64,000 bases of DNA from positions 1 to 64,000 of the forward strand of contig JAIWNF010000003.1 in NCBI GenBank assembly GCA_025093555.1. Reading direction: 5' to 3'. The notes under the pieces were generated by a model, which saw only the letters and a program-made list of their open reading frames with translations, had not been told where the DNA came from and searched no databases. Of this stretch, positions 24,375-37,088 are shown one piece after another; position 1 is the stretch's first letter, and every line of letters starts with the position of its first letter. Source of the stretch: Circinella umbellata (taxonomy: Eukaryota > Mucoromycota > Mucoromycetes > Mucorales > Lichtheimiaceae). Both the position numbers and the translations under genes were made by a program.

Positions 24375-26173
24375 TGTATTATTATTATGTTATAGTATAT
24401 AAATATAAATATATAATGACAATAAATAAATAAGAAAAGAAAGAAGTCAATAAAAATCTTCCTCTTTTTTTTTAAAAAAAAGACAAAATATAATTTATAG
24501 TTTGTTATTCCATTCTTCTTTCTCCTTTCAATATATGTTTATATAATCAGCAGTAGCAACAATAGCAATGAACAACGACAACGTCTATCCTATATTGATT
24601 TAATAGCTATACTACTACTGTTACTATTACTATCAAATGTCCCTTATTTTCAGTCCATCCCCCCTCTCTCTCTTTTAAGTAAGGGCGAAAGTGAATCAAA
24701 ATATTGATCTTAACACTCCTTTTTTTTTTATGCGAGTATTTATGAGAGAATGTGTATAATATCTGTACTTATATATTAAAGAATAAAGAAAAGACACCGT
24801 CATTAGTTTCAGGGATAACGATAACCTTTCGATATACGTATTTCTAAAAAAAATAGTCATTATCTTTATGTTTACTCTAGCATAAAAATTGAGCATAACA
24901 TACTCACATCATCGATTTTTTTTTACAGGAGTTATTAACATTTTTTTTAACCCTTCATAAGATATTCGAATTCTATGCATTTTGAATCGTAAAAAAAATC
25001 CCATTATATAATATAGAGAGCCCTTCATTTTTTAACGTATATTCGAAAAAGAAAAAAAAAGATAGTATCAAAACGTGTAGTAAAAACCTATGAGTTACTC
25101 CACAAAGAATTCTTCTTGTCACTATCTTACTTTATAAAAAGGGATAATTACTTTTCTCCTTTTTATCAACATCCTACTACGTAAAATATAAATAGTCACT
25201 TTTATCTTGTTTTACCATCTATCGTTGCTTTTCTTGTATATATCTTCATTATGAGAATTTTTCCATCACTACTATCATAACATATTATTCTTTATATGAC
25301 GACTCATCATAATCATGATACAGTGTAAGTGTGTGTAGTTTTTTTTGTTTTGCTCTCTCCTAATTTTGATTGATGGACACCCCTCACCCCTTATCTTCTG
25401 GTTATGAGTAATTGTTATATGTATACATACCTATGCCAAGATTCTTTACTACTTATATACACAACAAGTTTTTTTTTTCTCCTCAATTTATAAATTACAT
25501 ATGTTATACAAAACAAAACACGACCAAGTAGTAATAACAGTAAACCTATATATGTTATTTTCGTAATAAATCATCACTACGTACTACTACTATCACTACC
25601 ACTTACAATGTAGATGCATGGTACTTAGTTGAGAATACAGTAATCACCTTTATTTTCTATTTTCTAATACAATTATCACCAATATTGTGTAAAAATAAAA
25701 TATATATTATACATGTATTCGTTTTTTGTATAAAAAAACACATTTTTTTTCTTTCTCTTTACGTATTAGCTTTCTTGATTTTGCTTATAAGTAACATTCA
25801 TTCCAGTAGGTACGTATTTTATAGGTATAAGTGTATATTACTCCTTTTCTGACTAGAATGTGTTCATACACTTATAAAGTATTATATGATACGTATAGGA
25901 GATAAAGTTCTTTTCAATTGTGGTTTCTTTAGTTACTATAACGATATCTACTTTATAAGAAACATAGCAACGATGATTTTTTTCACTAAAAATGACAAAA
26001 AATAATAATAACGTGTATGAACAGACAAGTATAAAATGATTATTGATTATTTACTAGTGGACTACTATTTAATAGTTCCTATTTATTTTATTTATTTTTT
26101 TTGTAACTATTATTATTATTATTATACTATGATTATTTTTTTTTATACAAATATTACTAAGTAAAAAAGTTAA
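24375..26173. other. 1.8-kb AT-rich intergenic region
   Basis: Contains the promoter of the collagen-like gene on its left side and the 3' flank of Bre1 on its right. Short CTA/CTACTATCA-type repeats occur (24608-24640, 25575-25602), plus many T/A tracts. No open frame shows gene-like composition. I see no RNA gene or mobile element. Confidence 0.5.
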
Positions 26174-29100
26174 CTATAAAAAGAATTGACGAACATCTCC
26201 TACACCAAACGGATCACCACACGTTGGACATCTTCTTTGTCGAGTTTCTAAACGTTTATCAATACATTCTTTACAAAATGTATGCATACATCGAGATAAT
26301 AAACGCTTTCGTACGCGATCTTGACAGGCACTACATTTAAGTAACATCTAAAAAGTCAATTTTGGGGGGGGGGGTTGAGTTATAAGTTAGTAAAAAAAAA
26401 AGACAATTGATTTTTTGGTAATATAAATATTTACCCTAAAATTGTTACATTCTTGTTCTAATTCATCTTCTGCAGGACTTTCACCTTGAGTTGTCATTTT
26501 CCATTTACGTTGCATTTTATTATATTCTTCTTCAACTTTTTTTTGTAATTGTTTTTCTTCGTCTAATGCACGTGTTTTTTCTTTTACCATTCCTTGTAAC
26601 TATAATGTTATTATTTAAGCTATAAGTTAGTAAATGACAGTAAAGATGATATAATAATATACCATGATTGAATCGATATGTTAATAAAAAAAAGGGGGAT
26701 TACGAACCTCAAGAAGAATCTGATCACTATGTTCCAATTGTATTCGAAGTTCACCACATTGATGTTGAAGATCTTCAACATCAATTCTTCGATCTTCAAG
26801 AGTTTGTACAAGACGTCGACATTCATTCTCTTTATCATGCTATACATTTATATTTTTGATTGTTAAAACTAATTATCTAAGACTTTTTATCTATCCACCC
26901 TATAGATATGTATAAGAAAAACTCACAATTTCTGTTTCAAGATCTTTTACTTCACTTTCTTGTTCACGAATGGTTTGAACTTGTTGTTCTGTTGTACGAC
27001 GTAAACCGACAACTTCTTCCATTTTTTTATCTTTAATCATTTTCAAATTTGCAAATGTATGTCCATATTTCATTTTCTATAAATAAAAAAGGAAATTTAA
27101 TCGCCATCATAATAGAAAAAAATAATTCAAAAGTTAAAGTCATATATTTACCTCAGCTTCCAGTTTATTTTTTTGTTCATTTAAATGTGATAAATCAAAG
27201 ACTGGTTTTGAACTTTGTTCTTCCAATTGTGTAAATATTGCTCCAGCTCGATCAATTTGTGTCATTAATTGTGCTTCATTCTAAATAATTATCCATAATG
27301 AATGAATATATTATATAACGATTATATATATATATATAAATAAAAAAGTAGCTTTGTACCTTTTGAAAAAAATCAACTAATAATTGTAATTGATTTGACT
27401 TTAATGTTTGTTGATCCACTTTTTTCATTAATAATTTAATTTTCTTGTATATATCCGAATGATTATTATTATTATTATCATCCATCCAATAAGAAAGTTT
27501 TTGTTGTAATACGTTGATATCATTTGATGAAAGTATGCTTTTATCAATAGTAGTAGCTGTTGAATTTGAATTGATTTTTTGTTCGAGGTGATTAACAATA
27601 TCTTTTGCATTACTATTGATATTATTACATGTTAGTTCCCAATAATTAAATGGTTTATATAGAAAGAATACATTGTTGATTTTATATTTACTTTAATCTG
27701 GTATAATCTTTTTCATAAGCTGTTACTATTTCATTTAATGGATTTTCACCATCTCCTTGTTCACAAGATTTGATTAATGTTCGTAAGGATGAAAGTTCTT
27801 TTTCTACTCGTAAAATATGATCCTTAAACAAATACATTTCAATTAATAATTAATCATATATAATAATAATAATAATTATAGTAACCAAAACTTACTGCTT
27901 CATAATCAATATCTTTCAACGCTTGATCTTGTTTTTGTTTTTCACGTTCTTTTCGATCCATATAATCATTTACTACACTTTGAAATTCATCGCGTTGTTT
28001 TTTAATTCGTTTTAAAGCAACTTCCAAACTTTTCGTTTCAGAATCCATTGTTTGTCTTTGTAATTTCTTTTCAGCATCCATATCTTCATCAAATATTTTT
28101 CGATCTTTTTCTACTTGATGTAATTCATCAAGAAGTTGAGATTTCATTTCAACCAAATAATGTTCTCTCGATCGATAATGTTCAAGTGATAATTCCAATG
28201 TTTTATAATATTCGGTAGCCATTAATTTTTCATTCGATAACATGCTAAATTCATTTTGTACACGATCCATATCATCTAATAACGATTGTCGTTCTCCTTT
28301 TAAATCTTCGAGTTCTTTTGTACGTGCATCCACAATTAATTGTTGTTCTGCTACTTGTAATTTACATGCTTCACTTTGAGCTCCTGTCTATAATAAATAA
28401 TAATTAATATTTTCTTTTTAAGGGTGAGGACTTACAAGATGTCCCTTTTTTTTTTTTACCTCAGGTTGAGCAATTTCTCCAGATTGTGTCGTTGTAGTTG
28501 ATATTGTAGTTGCCGTTGCCGTTGTTGTTGTTGTAGGAACATGTGTCGTATCAGTTGTAGATTGAATATTATCATTTGTACTACTAGCTATAATAGATGA
28601 ATCATGTTGATAATCTTCTTGTTGTTCTCCAACTAATCCACTTGATAATAATAAAGAAGTAACTGCTTTGCTTTCAAGACGATCATGACGTTTTTCAGCT
28701 TGAGCTAATTTTTCAGTATATTCATATAATCCTTCTTCTGCTTGATCCAATTGTTGTTCTTTAGATCGAATTTGATTTAATAAATGATTAGATTGTTCCA
28801 ATAAGGATTGATATCGACGTTCCATTTCTTTTGAAAGTATTCGACTTTGTTCATAAGATTTACGTAATTGTTGAATTTCATCACGAACCCATTGATGGAC
28901 TATATTAAATTATTATATTATTAATAACTAGTTTTCGAAAATAATATATAATAATAATGAGTTAGGTAATAATAAGAACGAGGAAAAAAAAAAGAAAAAA
29001 AAAAGAAGGAAAGATGCTTTTACCTTGTGATGATTGACTCTCTTGTTGTTGAATATTTAATTGATCTGAACGTTTTATCCAATGATGAATATAATCTAAT

Positions 29101-30020
29101 ATACGAACTCCAATTTCATGAATAGTTGTACGAGATTTATGTAACTCTTGTCCTAATCGATCATTATCCATATCATCATTTGGAATATCTAAATAAATAA
29201 ATATATATATATATAATTCAAATGTTATAAATGACGTATCTTTTTATTATATGTATATATTAACATACCTTGAACAGAATTATTATCGACGTCTACAAGT
29301 GCTCTTGAAAATACAAGTATATCATTTTGTAACTATTATAAAAAAATATTAATAAATTATATTCTCTTTTTTTTTATCTATTTATTTTCAAATGAACAAA
29401 TAAAATATATAAAGTACCATATTCCATTGAATTCGAATAATACTTCGATATACTTCAAAGTCTTTACATTGTCGTTCAATGTCAACTATTTGACTTTCTA
29501 AAGAATTAACTTCTTCCTAAAAAAAATATTGAAACAAAAAAAAAGAAAGATAAATCATCTTTAATATAGTATTACACTATACAAAAACACGTGTATTATA
29601 TATATATACCTTTGCAGACCGCATTCGTTTCATTAAGACGTCTTTTGGTAATTGATCGTAATCAACCTATAATAAAAAAAAATAATTAACTAATTTTAAT
29701 ATTTTTATATTATTACAAAATTATAAAAGCTTGTCACTACGTACAGGTAATGAGTCATCTTGAGAAACTGTTGGCTTGGAAGAAATATAATCGTTTAAAG
29801 TAGTAGCAGTAGTAGTAGTAGTAGTAGAAGAAGAAGGAGGTAGTGGTGGTGGAATAGGTGAAGGACTAGTAATGGATATTTTTCCATTAGCTGTAAATCG
29901 TTTTTTTAATGGAGGTCTTGAAATAGTAGAGGAAGAAGGAGAAGTATCATTGGATAGAATATTTGATTCTGACGAAGATTCCATCCATCGACGTTTCTTG
30001 TCTACTGGAGAAGCAGACAT
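26174..30020 (-). CDS. BRE1: Bre1-type E3 ubiquitin ligase for histone H2B
   Basis: About 14 exons encode roughly 900-950 residues. The N-terminus MSASPVDKKRRWMESSSES is basic and is followed by a Pro/Ser/Thr-rich segment and VDYDQLPKDVLMKRMRSAK. Most of the protein is heptad-rich coiled coil (KELEDLKGERQSLLDDMDRV, NEQKNKLEAE and others). The last exon carries the RING finger: CSAC, then RCMHTFCKEC, IDKRLETRQRRCPTC, and ends GDPFGVGDVRQFFL-stop at 26174. That C-terminal arrangement, RING followed by F-x-x-x-D-V-x-x-hydrophobic, is diagnostic for Bre1/RNF20/RNF40. These act with Rad6 to monoubiquitylate H2B during transcription. The coding order is complete, and the start at 30020 fits the conserved basic N-terminus. 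The Tcp11 stop lies 218 bp upstream. Confidence 0.93.
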
Positions 30021-30238
30021 TTTTCTTTTTATTGAATTGTAACCTCTTTTTTTAAAAAAATTGTTGTTAAAGGAAAAAAGTAATAATAAAAGGAAAGGAA
30101 GTTGATTAATATGTTTTAGGGAGTTTTAATTTTTTTATATATACTTATATTTATTTGACTCGTACTTGTTTGAGGACATGTGGCCACTTTTTTGAGGTAC
30201 ATGGAGGAAATTGAAGAAGGGTGATTATATATATATTA

Positions 30239-32724
30239 TTATAATAAGAGTTCTAGCTGTTCTTTATACCATTGATTATGAACACGATAATTATAATCCG
30301 TTAAAGCAGCAATCCGTACACATAAATCACGTAATGGTTTGCGTACATGATATAATCCATTACTTTGTAGAATTGTATCTGGTATTTTCTTATCTTCTTG
30401 TTGTTGATCTTGGTGCTTATTATTATTATTTATATACGTCTTGATAACCTTAGATACTCTTCTTGATAATAAAGAATAAATAGCATCTGTATGAGATAAT
30501 GTTTTATCTACCATAGCATAAATCATTTCATTTGAATCACTCCTGGTTCCTTGCTCGTTATTGGTAGTGTCACTTTTTGTATAACAGTGACGTTGGATTT
30601 CAGTTGCAAGGTGGTCTACCGTAGTTCCTTGTTGTTCCAATAATATAAACAATCGCTTTACCAAATCATCATTATCATCATGTTGCGTAGCACCAAAATT
30701 ACGTGTTAACATTAATAATGCAGCAACAATTGTAATAGCTTGAGCTTCATTTTGATATTCATGTAATCGACCGATATCAAGACGCAATGTTTCTGGGCAC
30801 ATATTCGAATGAATTAATTCTGATGACATTATTAAAGAAACGATGGCTTCTTCATATATTTCTTGATGTTGAAAACTGGACGGTGGAGTAGGGGGTAGTA
30901 TTATATTTTCTGGATTTCGTTGAGATGCTTTTTCTTGTGATTGTTGAATGGTTTTTTGAAGCCATTGTTTGGTTTTTGGTAATTCATTTGATATTCCTTG
31001 TTCTTGTATAGTTTGATTAAACTTGGAACGACCATATTCAATGGCAATAGGTAATAAATGTGGACGTAAAGAACAGAGTTGATGATTAGCCAAATCAAGT
31101 GCCATTTCTTGTAATAGATCAAATATAAGTTGAATTTGTTTTATAGCGACTCGTTCTTGTTGTTCTGATGACAATGATCGAATTTTTTGAACAGAAGGAT
31201 CTCGAATACTTGCACAAGAACGTTGAATAAGATCTAAAATGAATTCAATCATTTTATCAAGATCAAATACCTTTTGTTCAAGTTGTTGTTTAATTAATTG
31301 AATATCGATTCCTTCTTGTAACTCAGTTTTTACAGAGGGTGCAACGAGATCATTTAATCGCTGGTTTTTTCATTATATTTATATATGTGACAAATAACAT
31401 AATAGTTGATATGGTTAAATATACATATCTATGTAAGAAGTGTCCTTTTTTTATTTCTTCTAATTTTATTATATCATTTACCTCTCGAATTTCATAAAAA
31501 AGTTGTGGTACGATTTCATTATATTTAGTGATATCATTATCGATATCTTCTGCAAGTTTATCAAAATAAGCTTTTGTAGCAATATCAGTGACTTGTCGTT
31601 CAATAGAACTCTGATGATGTCTTTCAAGTTTGAATTTAGGATTTAATATAATCTCGTGGGCTAATTGTTCATTTGTCAATGTCGATGCTATCGTTGAAGG
31701 AAGCATCTCATTCAAATAATTTTTGCTATCTTCTCGTATCATTGTTTCTTTCTTGGTTGATGATGATGATGATAATGACTGTTGATTGCTTTCATTCTTG
31801 TTATCTTTATCTTGATTAGCGTACTGTTCCTGTCGGGTACTAGTAGATGATTCGTTTCTTTGTTGTTTTGTAAGTTCGAGCATTTCGGCACCACCTTGAA
31901 TAGATCTAATCTTTTGTTCCAGTTGCTGAATTTGATTCTCTAATTCAAGACAAGCGTCATTTGTTTCCATGACATTGGACCCTTTTTGTTGTAAAGTAAT
32001 TTGAAGTTGTTGAAGTTCTTGGTAATGAGTAACCATACCGGTTAACAATTGAGATTTATCATTGTAAAGCCATCCTTGAAATAAAGTAACATAACTTGTC
32101 CAGTAGCCTCTCATTTTAGCTACTGATGGAGGTGAATGTTGTTCGATCATGGTCGGGTTATTTCTTGCTTTTGTTGTTGATGTGTTATTCATCCAATTTT
32201 CAAAATTTACCAATAGTCGTTTGGCAGCAAGTCGAAGACGCTAACATCATTTAAATATATATATATATATGTCAGTGTATAATTTACGTTACTAGAAAAC
32301 ATTTTACTTTTCTTCTAGTTGAGCTTACCTTTCTTTGTGGAATAGGAGCTTCTTGTAAAATACTTTCCGGACAAGTCAATATAACATAGGCTGTCAAAAA
32401 TACACGTGCTCGTCTATTACATTGTTTTGTATTTTTGGCAATAAGTGGTGTTAAAAATAGATCCAAAATAGATGCTGTTGTTGATATTGTAGCAGGTTGT
32501 GATATAAGTTCAGAAAGTGTATCAAAATCAATCCATGTTTTTTTATCAAAGGTTTTTGGAAGTCCCATTTGAAGAAAATCATTCACATTATTCATCATTT
32601 TTGTTGTTATTATTATTGAATTGCCTGATGATAATGTCGAGTTATTCATATTATAGTCACGATCTATCATAACATTCTTATTCTTATGTTGTTGCTGGTG
32701 TGTTGAATAAATTGATTGATCCAT
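30239..32724 (-). CDS. Tcp11-domain protein (Sok1-like)
   Basis: Three exons (32329-32724, 31482-32240, 30239-31360), all in phase 0, give 758 residues from MDQSIYSTHQQQH. The Tcp11 domain runs through the last two exons: YFDKLAEDIDNDITKYNEIV, LFYEIRERLNDLVAP, IDIQLIKQQLEQKVFDLDKM, CASIRDPSVQKIRSL and LHSLRP-like CSLRPHLLPIAIEYGR. These match the pattern of human TCP11 and yeast Sok1. Sok1 was found as a suppressor of cAMP-dependent kinase loss in yeast, and its biochemical function is unclear. A Gln/Ser-rich linker (about residues 230-300) separates the N-terminal helical part from the domain. No membrane or signal sequence. The gene is divergent from Mrp51 across 760 bp. Confidence 0.9.
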
Positions 32725-33484
32725 TACTCTTTTATTTTGTAAATAAATTATATAGAGACCAAAAGAAAAGCAAAAAATCATATATATACGTAATAATAAA
32801 TAATAATCAATCGGTTTTAAAAAATGAGAGAGAGAAACCCACATACTAGATAAATAGAGTAAAGAGAACAAATAAATCGGCTATTTACATTTGAGAAACA
32901 TTTTTTTTTTGTTTTTTTTGTGTTTTTGATTTTCAAAACGATATTTTGATTTTAAATACTTTCTTTAATCAAATATATAGCATGAGAAACATTTAGTCAT
33001 AAGAGTAGCATTACATTTTTGTAATACTAACTATTAGATGAAATAATACAAGGAGTGTAATTTAGCATGAAATTCTTTTAATCATTCTATATCATATATG
33101 TGTATAAAAGTACGATATTAAGTTGTAAACAAATAAATCGATTCTTTTTTAGCTTTTAGTATATGGTTCTCTATTTTTTCTTTTGTTATAGGGCAATGAT
33201 GATACTATCTAGAAAATATATAAGTAATTTGAGCTGGCAGAAAAAGCTCCATTTTAGGGGCCAAACGTCACACGATTTATTTTGGATTGCAGAAACAAAA
33301 AAAAAGTGAAGCACACATAAAACACAACAATTTTATCTGTTCACGCAAGGTGATTATAAATTCCGCTCCTTTTGTTGTTGTTTTCCTTAAATCCGCCACC
33401 AAAAACACCAAACCTAACAAACACCCTAATAGACGTCCTTTTTTTTTTACACTCAACAAAAAAAAAACAAAAAATAAATAAACC
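32725..33484. promoter_or_regulatory. Divergent intergenic region between Tcp11 and Mrp51 genes
   Basis: This 760-bp stretch separates two outward-facing start codons and so should hold both promoters. Visible are T-tracts (32901-32920), an AT-rich block, and a GC-richer patch with CCAAACGTCACACG (about 33262-33275) followed by poly-A just before the Mrp51 ATG (CAAAAAATAAATAAACCATGG context). I saw no further gene. Confidence 0.55.
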
Positions 33485-34390
33485 ATGGACAAGTCCTTTG
33501 CAGGTTTACTACGTAATTCGCGTTTAGCCAGTTACGATCGTAAATTAGGTCAAGTCTATCAAGTTTCTGTCAAAAACCAAAAAAAGGGTAACTGGGGCTT
33601 AAAACGTAACTTACCAAGTGTTATCCGAACTCCTTATGTTACCATTAACGATCTCGACACAGCTGAACATCAAACACCATGGGAATCGGGTACTTCAAAA
33701 GTCATGTTTGTTCGTCGATGGAAAGAAAATTTCCCCAACTCTAAAAAACCAGCACCACGACCTGAACATGTCGATCACAATGTCACTTTAATGACACCCG
33801 GTGAATTCAAACAATTTATTAAATCAGCTTCGAAACGTTCCAGTCAATTCCAACAACAAATTAAAGAACATAAATTGAAACCAGAACAAGTATATGAATT
33901 CTTGGGTGCTACATTTAATGATACACCAGCAGCAACCGTCGTTGGACCTACTTATAGTGATTATGATATCGGTGTCACCAATTATCCAGTAGAAGGTAGA
34001 TTCTTGAATAGTAATCAACAAGGTTATGCTGTGGGTATTGCTGGTATTGTGGCATTATGTCAAAAGAGACATATGGATACTGTAAGATATCACGGAGATC
34101 GACGATTACGCGTATTTTATGTGGAAGAAGCTTCGGTGGATGCTCAAGGTCGACCGAATGTTATGGTACGACCTAATCAACCTGGATCTTCGTCTATTCC
34201 AGCTATTTTGGGCCAAGAGGATGGATATAGTACAAGTCCGGATTATATGAAGGCAAATGATATGTGGAATTATGGTCGATCATCAAGAAACTTTGATAAT
34301 AAGAAATCGCGTGATGATAACTCTCAAGAAAACCCACAACATGAAGCTCTGATGGAACAATTCAAGGATTTGGATACCAAAAACGAGTAA
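33485..34390 (+). CDS. MRP51: Mitochondrial small-subunit ribosomal protein Mrp51 (bS1m)
   Basis: Intronless, 301 residues. The N-terminus FAGLLRNSRLASYDRKLGQV and the following GNWGLKRNLPSVIRTPYVTI and DLDTAEHQTPWESG match the fungal Mrp51 family, which in yeast contributes to the mitochondrial small ribosomal subunit and translation of mitochondrially encoded mRNAs. It lacks an obvious long cleavable presequence, but the first 20 residues are basic and could target it. The middle has KQFIKSASKRSSQFQQQIKE, and the C-terminus (from about residue 240) is Ser/Asn/Asp-rich and low in complexity. Length is close to that of fungal homologues. The ATG has a good context (ACCATGG). It is convergent with the RCC1-like gene, 226 bp between stops. 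Confidence 0.88.
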   Translation: MDKSFAGLLRNSRLASYDRKLGQVYQVSVKNQKKGNWGLKRNLPSVIRTPYVTINDLDTAEHQTPWESGTSKVMFVRRWKENFPNSKKPAPRPEHVDHNVTLMTPGEFKQFIKSASKRSSQFQQQIKEHKLKPEQVYEFLGATFNDTPAATVVGPTYSDYDIGVTNYPVEGRFLNSNQQGYAVGIAGIVALCQKRHMDTVRYHGDRRLRVFYVEEASVDAQGRPNVMVRPNQPGSSSIPAILGQEDGYSTSPDYMKANDMWNYGRSSRNFDNKKSRDDNSQENPQHEALMEQFKDLDTKNE

Positions 34391-34616
34391 AATAATAACA
34401 ATAAAAAAAAGAAAAGAAAAGAAAAGTTTGTTTATTTTTTTTTTGCATTATAGAATATTAATAATAATGATAATATATATTATGAGTTTATGATTTTTTT
34501 TTGAATTTTGATAATAAGAAAGGGAGGGGGTTTGTACATTGAAACAAATGGTTATAGACGTTGAAGGAAAGGTAAAATTTAATAGATTAGAAAGGTAAAT
34601 AAGGTACTATTTAATA

Positions 34617-36083
34617 TTACGATTGAGGGGTTTGAGTTATAACAAATGAATTCCAACGTCCAGCAAAACAATCAACTGCCAAACCTGTATAAGCTGTACA
34701 TAATCTAAATACATCATCATAAGGGGATTCCTCGTTTTCTCTATCTGTAGTTCGACCTAATTGCTTGTATTGATCTTTGATATGAATAGTATCTTTATAA
34801 GTAACAAAATAAAATTTTGATCATATAGGTCGCTCCCCTCCTTTTTTTTTAATCATTTACTTACTGCTTCCACATGTCCATATTTGTCCTTGATCTATCA
34901 TATGTTGACAAAAAAAGAAGTGAGAAAGAAAGAATTACTTTGATAACCACAATAAAAAAAAACTTACCATCTAAAACCATTGTATGATTTATTCCACATA
35001 CAACTTTTATAACATAAACATCTTCAACCACTTGATTCTCATTATCTCTAAATTCTGCTAATCCAATAATATCATCCTCATCTACTTCTACTGATCGACC
35101 CAAACGACCTGATTTTTTCCAGCCAAAAGTATATAATTCACCATCTATCACCACAGCGGAATGAAAAGAATTACAGGCTACACTTGCTTCTTTTTGAACC
35201 ATTAATCCACTGAAAAAATCAATTGGAATAGGTTCATCATCGACATGTTGTATTGTTGTTGTATCAAATCCAAGTTGAGAATATCGATTAGAATTTAAAC
35301 CAAAGATTGGATCTGTTCCTTCTTGAATATAAAAAATCACATGAGAAAATGAAATGGCCATACTATACACTTTAGGTATGGAAAATCGTTTTTTAAATGT
35401 AAATAAGTCATCTTGTTCTTTTTTTAGTTGATAACAGTCAACAAATCCTTGATCTAATATTTTTTCAATGTGTTTTAGTTTATCTCTGTGTGTGTGTTAT
35501 AATATGGTACAATCATTGCATAAATAAAATTTACCTGTAAGAATATAGATTTCTTCACGACTTTGACAATAATCGGCATCTTTGATATTTATGGCAAGTT
35601 TTTTCTTATTTTTTGAATTAAAATTATAATACCATAAGATATTATTATAATCAATTACACCTATCCAACCGAGATCAATAGGTCCAAATATTCGTTTTAT
35701 CTTTTGATTTTCCCATGTTTTTGAAAAGTCATTGTTTTCAGAACACGATTCTGGTATCCAACCCCACATTTCAAGTTGATTGTCATCTGTAAAAAAAAAA
35801 TAAGTACAATAAAATGAGTTATATTATTGTCTTCAGTTGCATTCATACTCAAAAAATAAATGAACTTCACATATACCTCTCCCAAGTATGTATATTATAG
35901 ACTATTAATACCTTTTGTAATAATAGTTGATTCCCATGATGCAAAAAGGACATTGTTAACATTTGTTTGAGTATATTGAAGGATAGGATCCTCATTGTTC
36001 TGAGAAGAAGTTTGATTAAACGCGTTAAATCCGAAACTGTATAAGGAACGTTGTGGTTGTGACATTATTAGGGTAGCCATCAA
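34617..36083 (-). CDS. RCC1-repeat beta-propeller protein
   Basis: Five exons encode roughly 375 residues starting MMATLIMSQPQRSLYSFGFN. A second ATG six codons later (MSQPQ) is an alternative start. RCC1-type repeats are visible: LYSFGFNAFNQTS, WGWIPESC, GLNSNRYSQLGFDT, ACNSFHSAVVIDGELYTFGW followed by KKSGRLG, CGINHTMVLD, and after the splice DQGQIWTCGS. The alternation of GxxHSxxL and xxxxGxxxxGQLG-like elements is the signature of seven-bladed RCC1 propellers. Members include Ran exchange factors and unrelated scaffold proteins such as Ats1. The repeats are divergent and the protein is short, so Ran-GEF activity is doubtful. Exon 4 (34865-34894) is only 30 nt. Neighbours give no functional clue. 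Confidence 0.82.
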
Positions 36084-36296
36084 ATATACTAAACAACCTA
36101 AATAGCGAGTTGGATATTTCGGCGCTTATACAATTCCTGGGGAATAAATTGAGTGAAGGGGAAAAATATAAGTGCTCCTAAATCGTCCATGAATAACAGT
36201 GGATGTCTGACTTGCACCTATGATAAATGAATATATATCAGTTAAATTATTTGATAAGGTTTTTGATTTACTTTACACATATGCTCATCATCTTGG

Positions 36297-36940
36297 TTAC
36301 TTAAGATACATACCATACGAACGGAGTAATGACGAAACCAAACTATACTTTTTCATTAAGTTGCAATTTATTGGTTGTAGTTGATGATATTGTGGTGGTG
36401 GGGGAAGGGTTATACGGTCGGGTGATAATAGAGTTGCTGTACCTGCCAATCCAGTACCGGTTGCACCAACCGAATCTCGATTAAAAGTGGTATAACCAGC
36501 TTTCACTGCGGGACACTCAGGGTTCGTGCAGATGAGACGTGCACCGTGTGAGGTTTTCTTTTTTTCCCATTCTTGACAATATTTGACGGTAATAGTTCCA
36601 AGGGTGAGAAACAAAAAACGCATGTTTGATTAGATCTGTGTTCGTTTTGTAAACCAACAGCCGTCGAATGGTAATGTGCACTTTGAAACTTCTTCTCACC
36701 TCTTCTTGATCGTCCTTTAAGAAAAGTGTTAAAACCCATTCCTGCAAGTCCAATCCTATCAATACGTACAAAAAAAATACATCCATGTCAATTTCTAAAT
36801 CTCATAACAGTATTACATAAAAATGATATAATGAACAAAATAATAAAATCAAGCTTACAGCATCATGACGGTAACTTCTTTTTTCTTCAAATACAATTTA
36901 TCGGCTGCTACCTTTTTCACGTAGCTTAGGCTTTTCAAAG
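36297..36940 (-). pseudogene. Frameshifted C-terminal remnant of a TnpB/Fanzor-like (OrfB-type) transposon nuclease
   Basis: Two pieces joined by a GT..AG intron (36756-36858) read on the minus strand: KKKEVTVMM, then IGLAGMGFNTFLKGRSRRG, FQSAHYHSTAVGLQNEHRSN, and QTCVFCFSPLELLPSN. In the frame one step away, beginning at an A7 run near 36560-36570, it continues ARLICTNPECPAVKAGYTTF, NRDSVGATGTGLAGTATLLS and PDRITLPPPP, and ends at a stop at 36297. The CxxC...CxxxxC pair followed by NRDxxxA is the zinc-finger and RuvC-III arrangement of TnpB and its eukaryotic Fanzor homologues. The RuvC-I part is not found upstream, so the copy is truncated as well as frameshifted. A single-base homopolymer error in the assembly could also explain the shift. 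The family is inferred from the motif layout. Confidence 0.6.
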
Positions 36941-37088
36941 CTATAGATCAGTTATCTGGTCTATATATTCATCGTTCACATCAATTACTGACTTTTCGAC
37001 GACATTTGTATATATAACAACATCTCGAACGGTTTAGTTACCCAATAGTTGACCATAAATTCCCCCTTTTCAATTCAAGCACTACAAC

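Noticed and set aside
11789..30020. Apparent ubiquitin-related gene cluster (two PA-TM-RING ligases and Bre1)
   Set aside because: The genes act in different compartments and are separated by unrelated genes. RING proteins are common, so co-location is probably chance.
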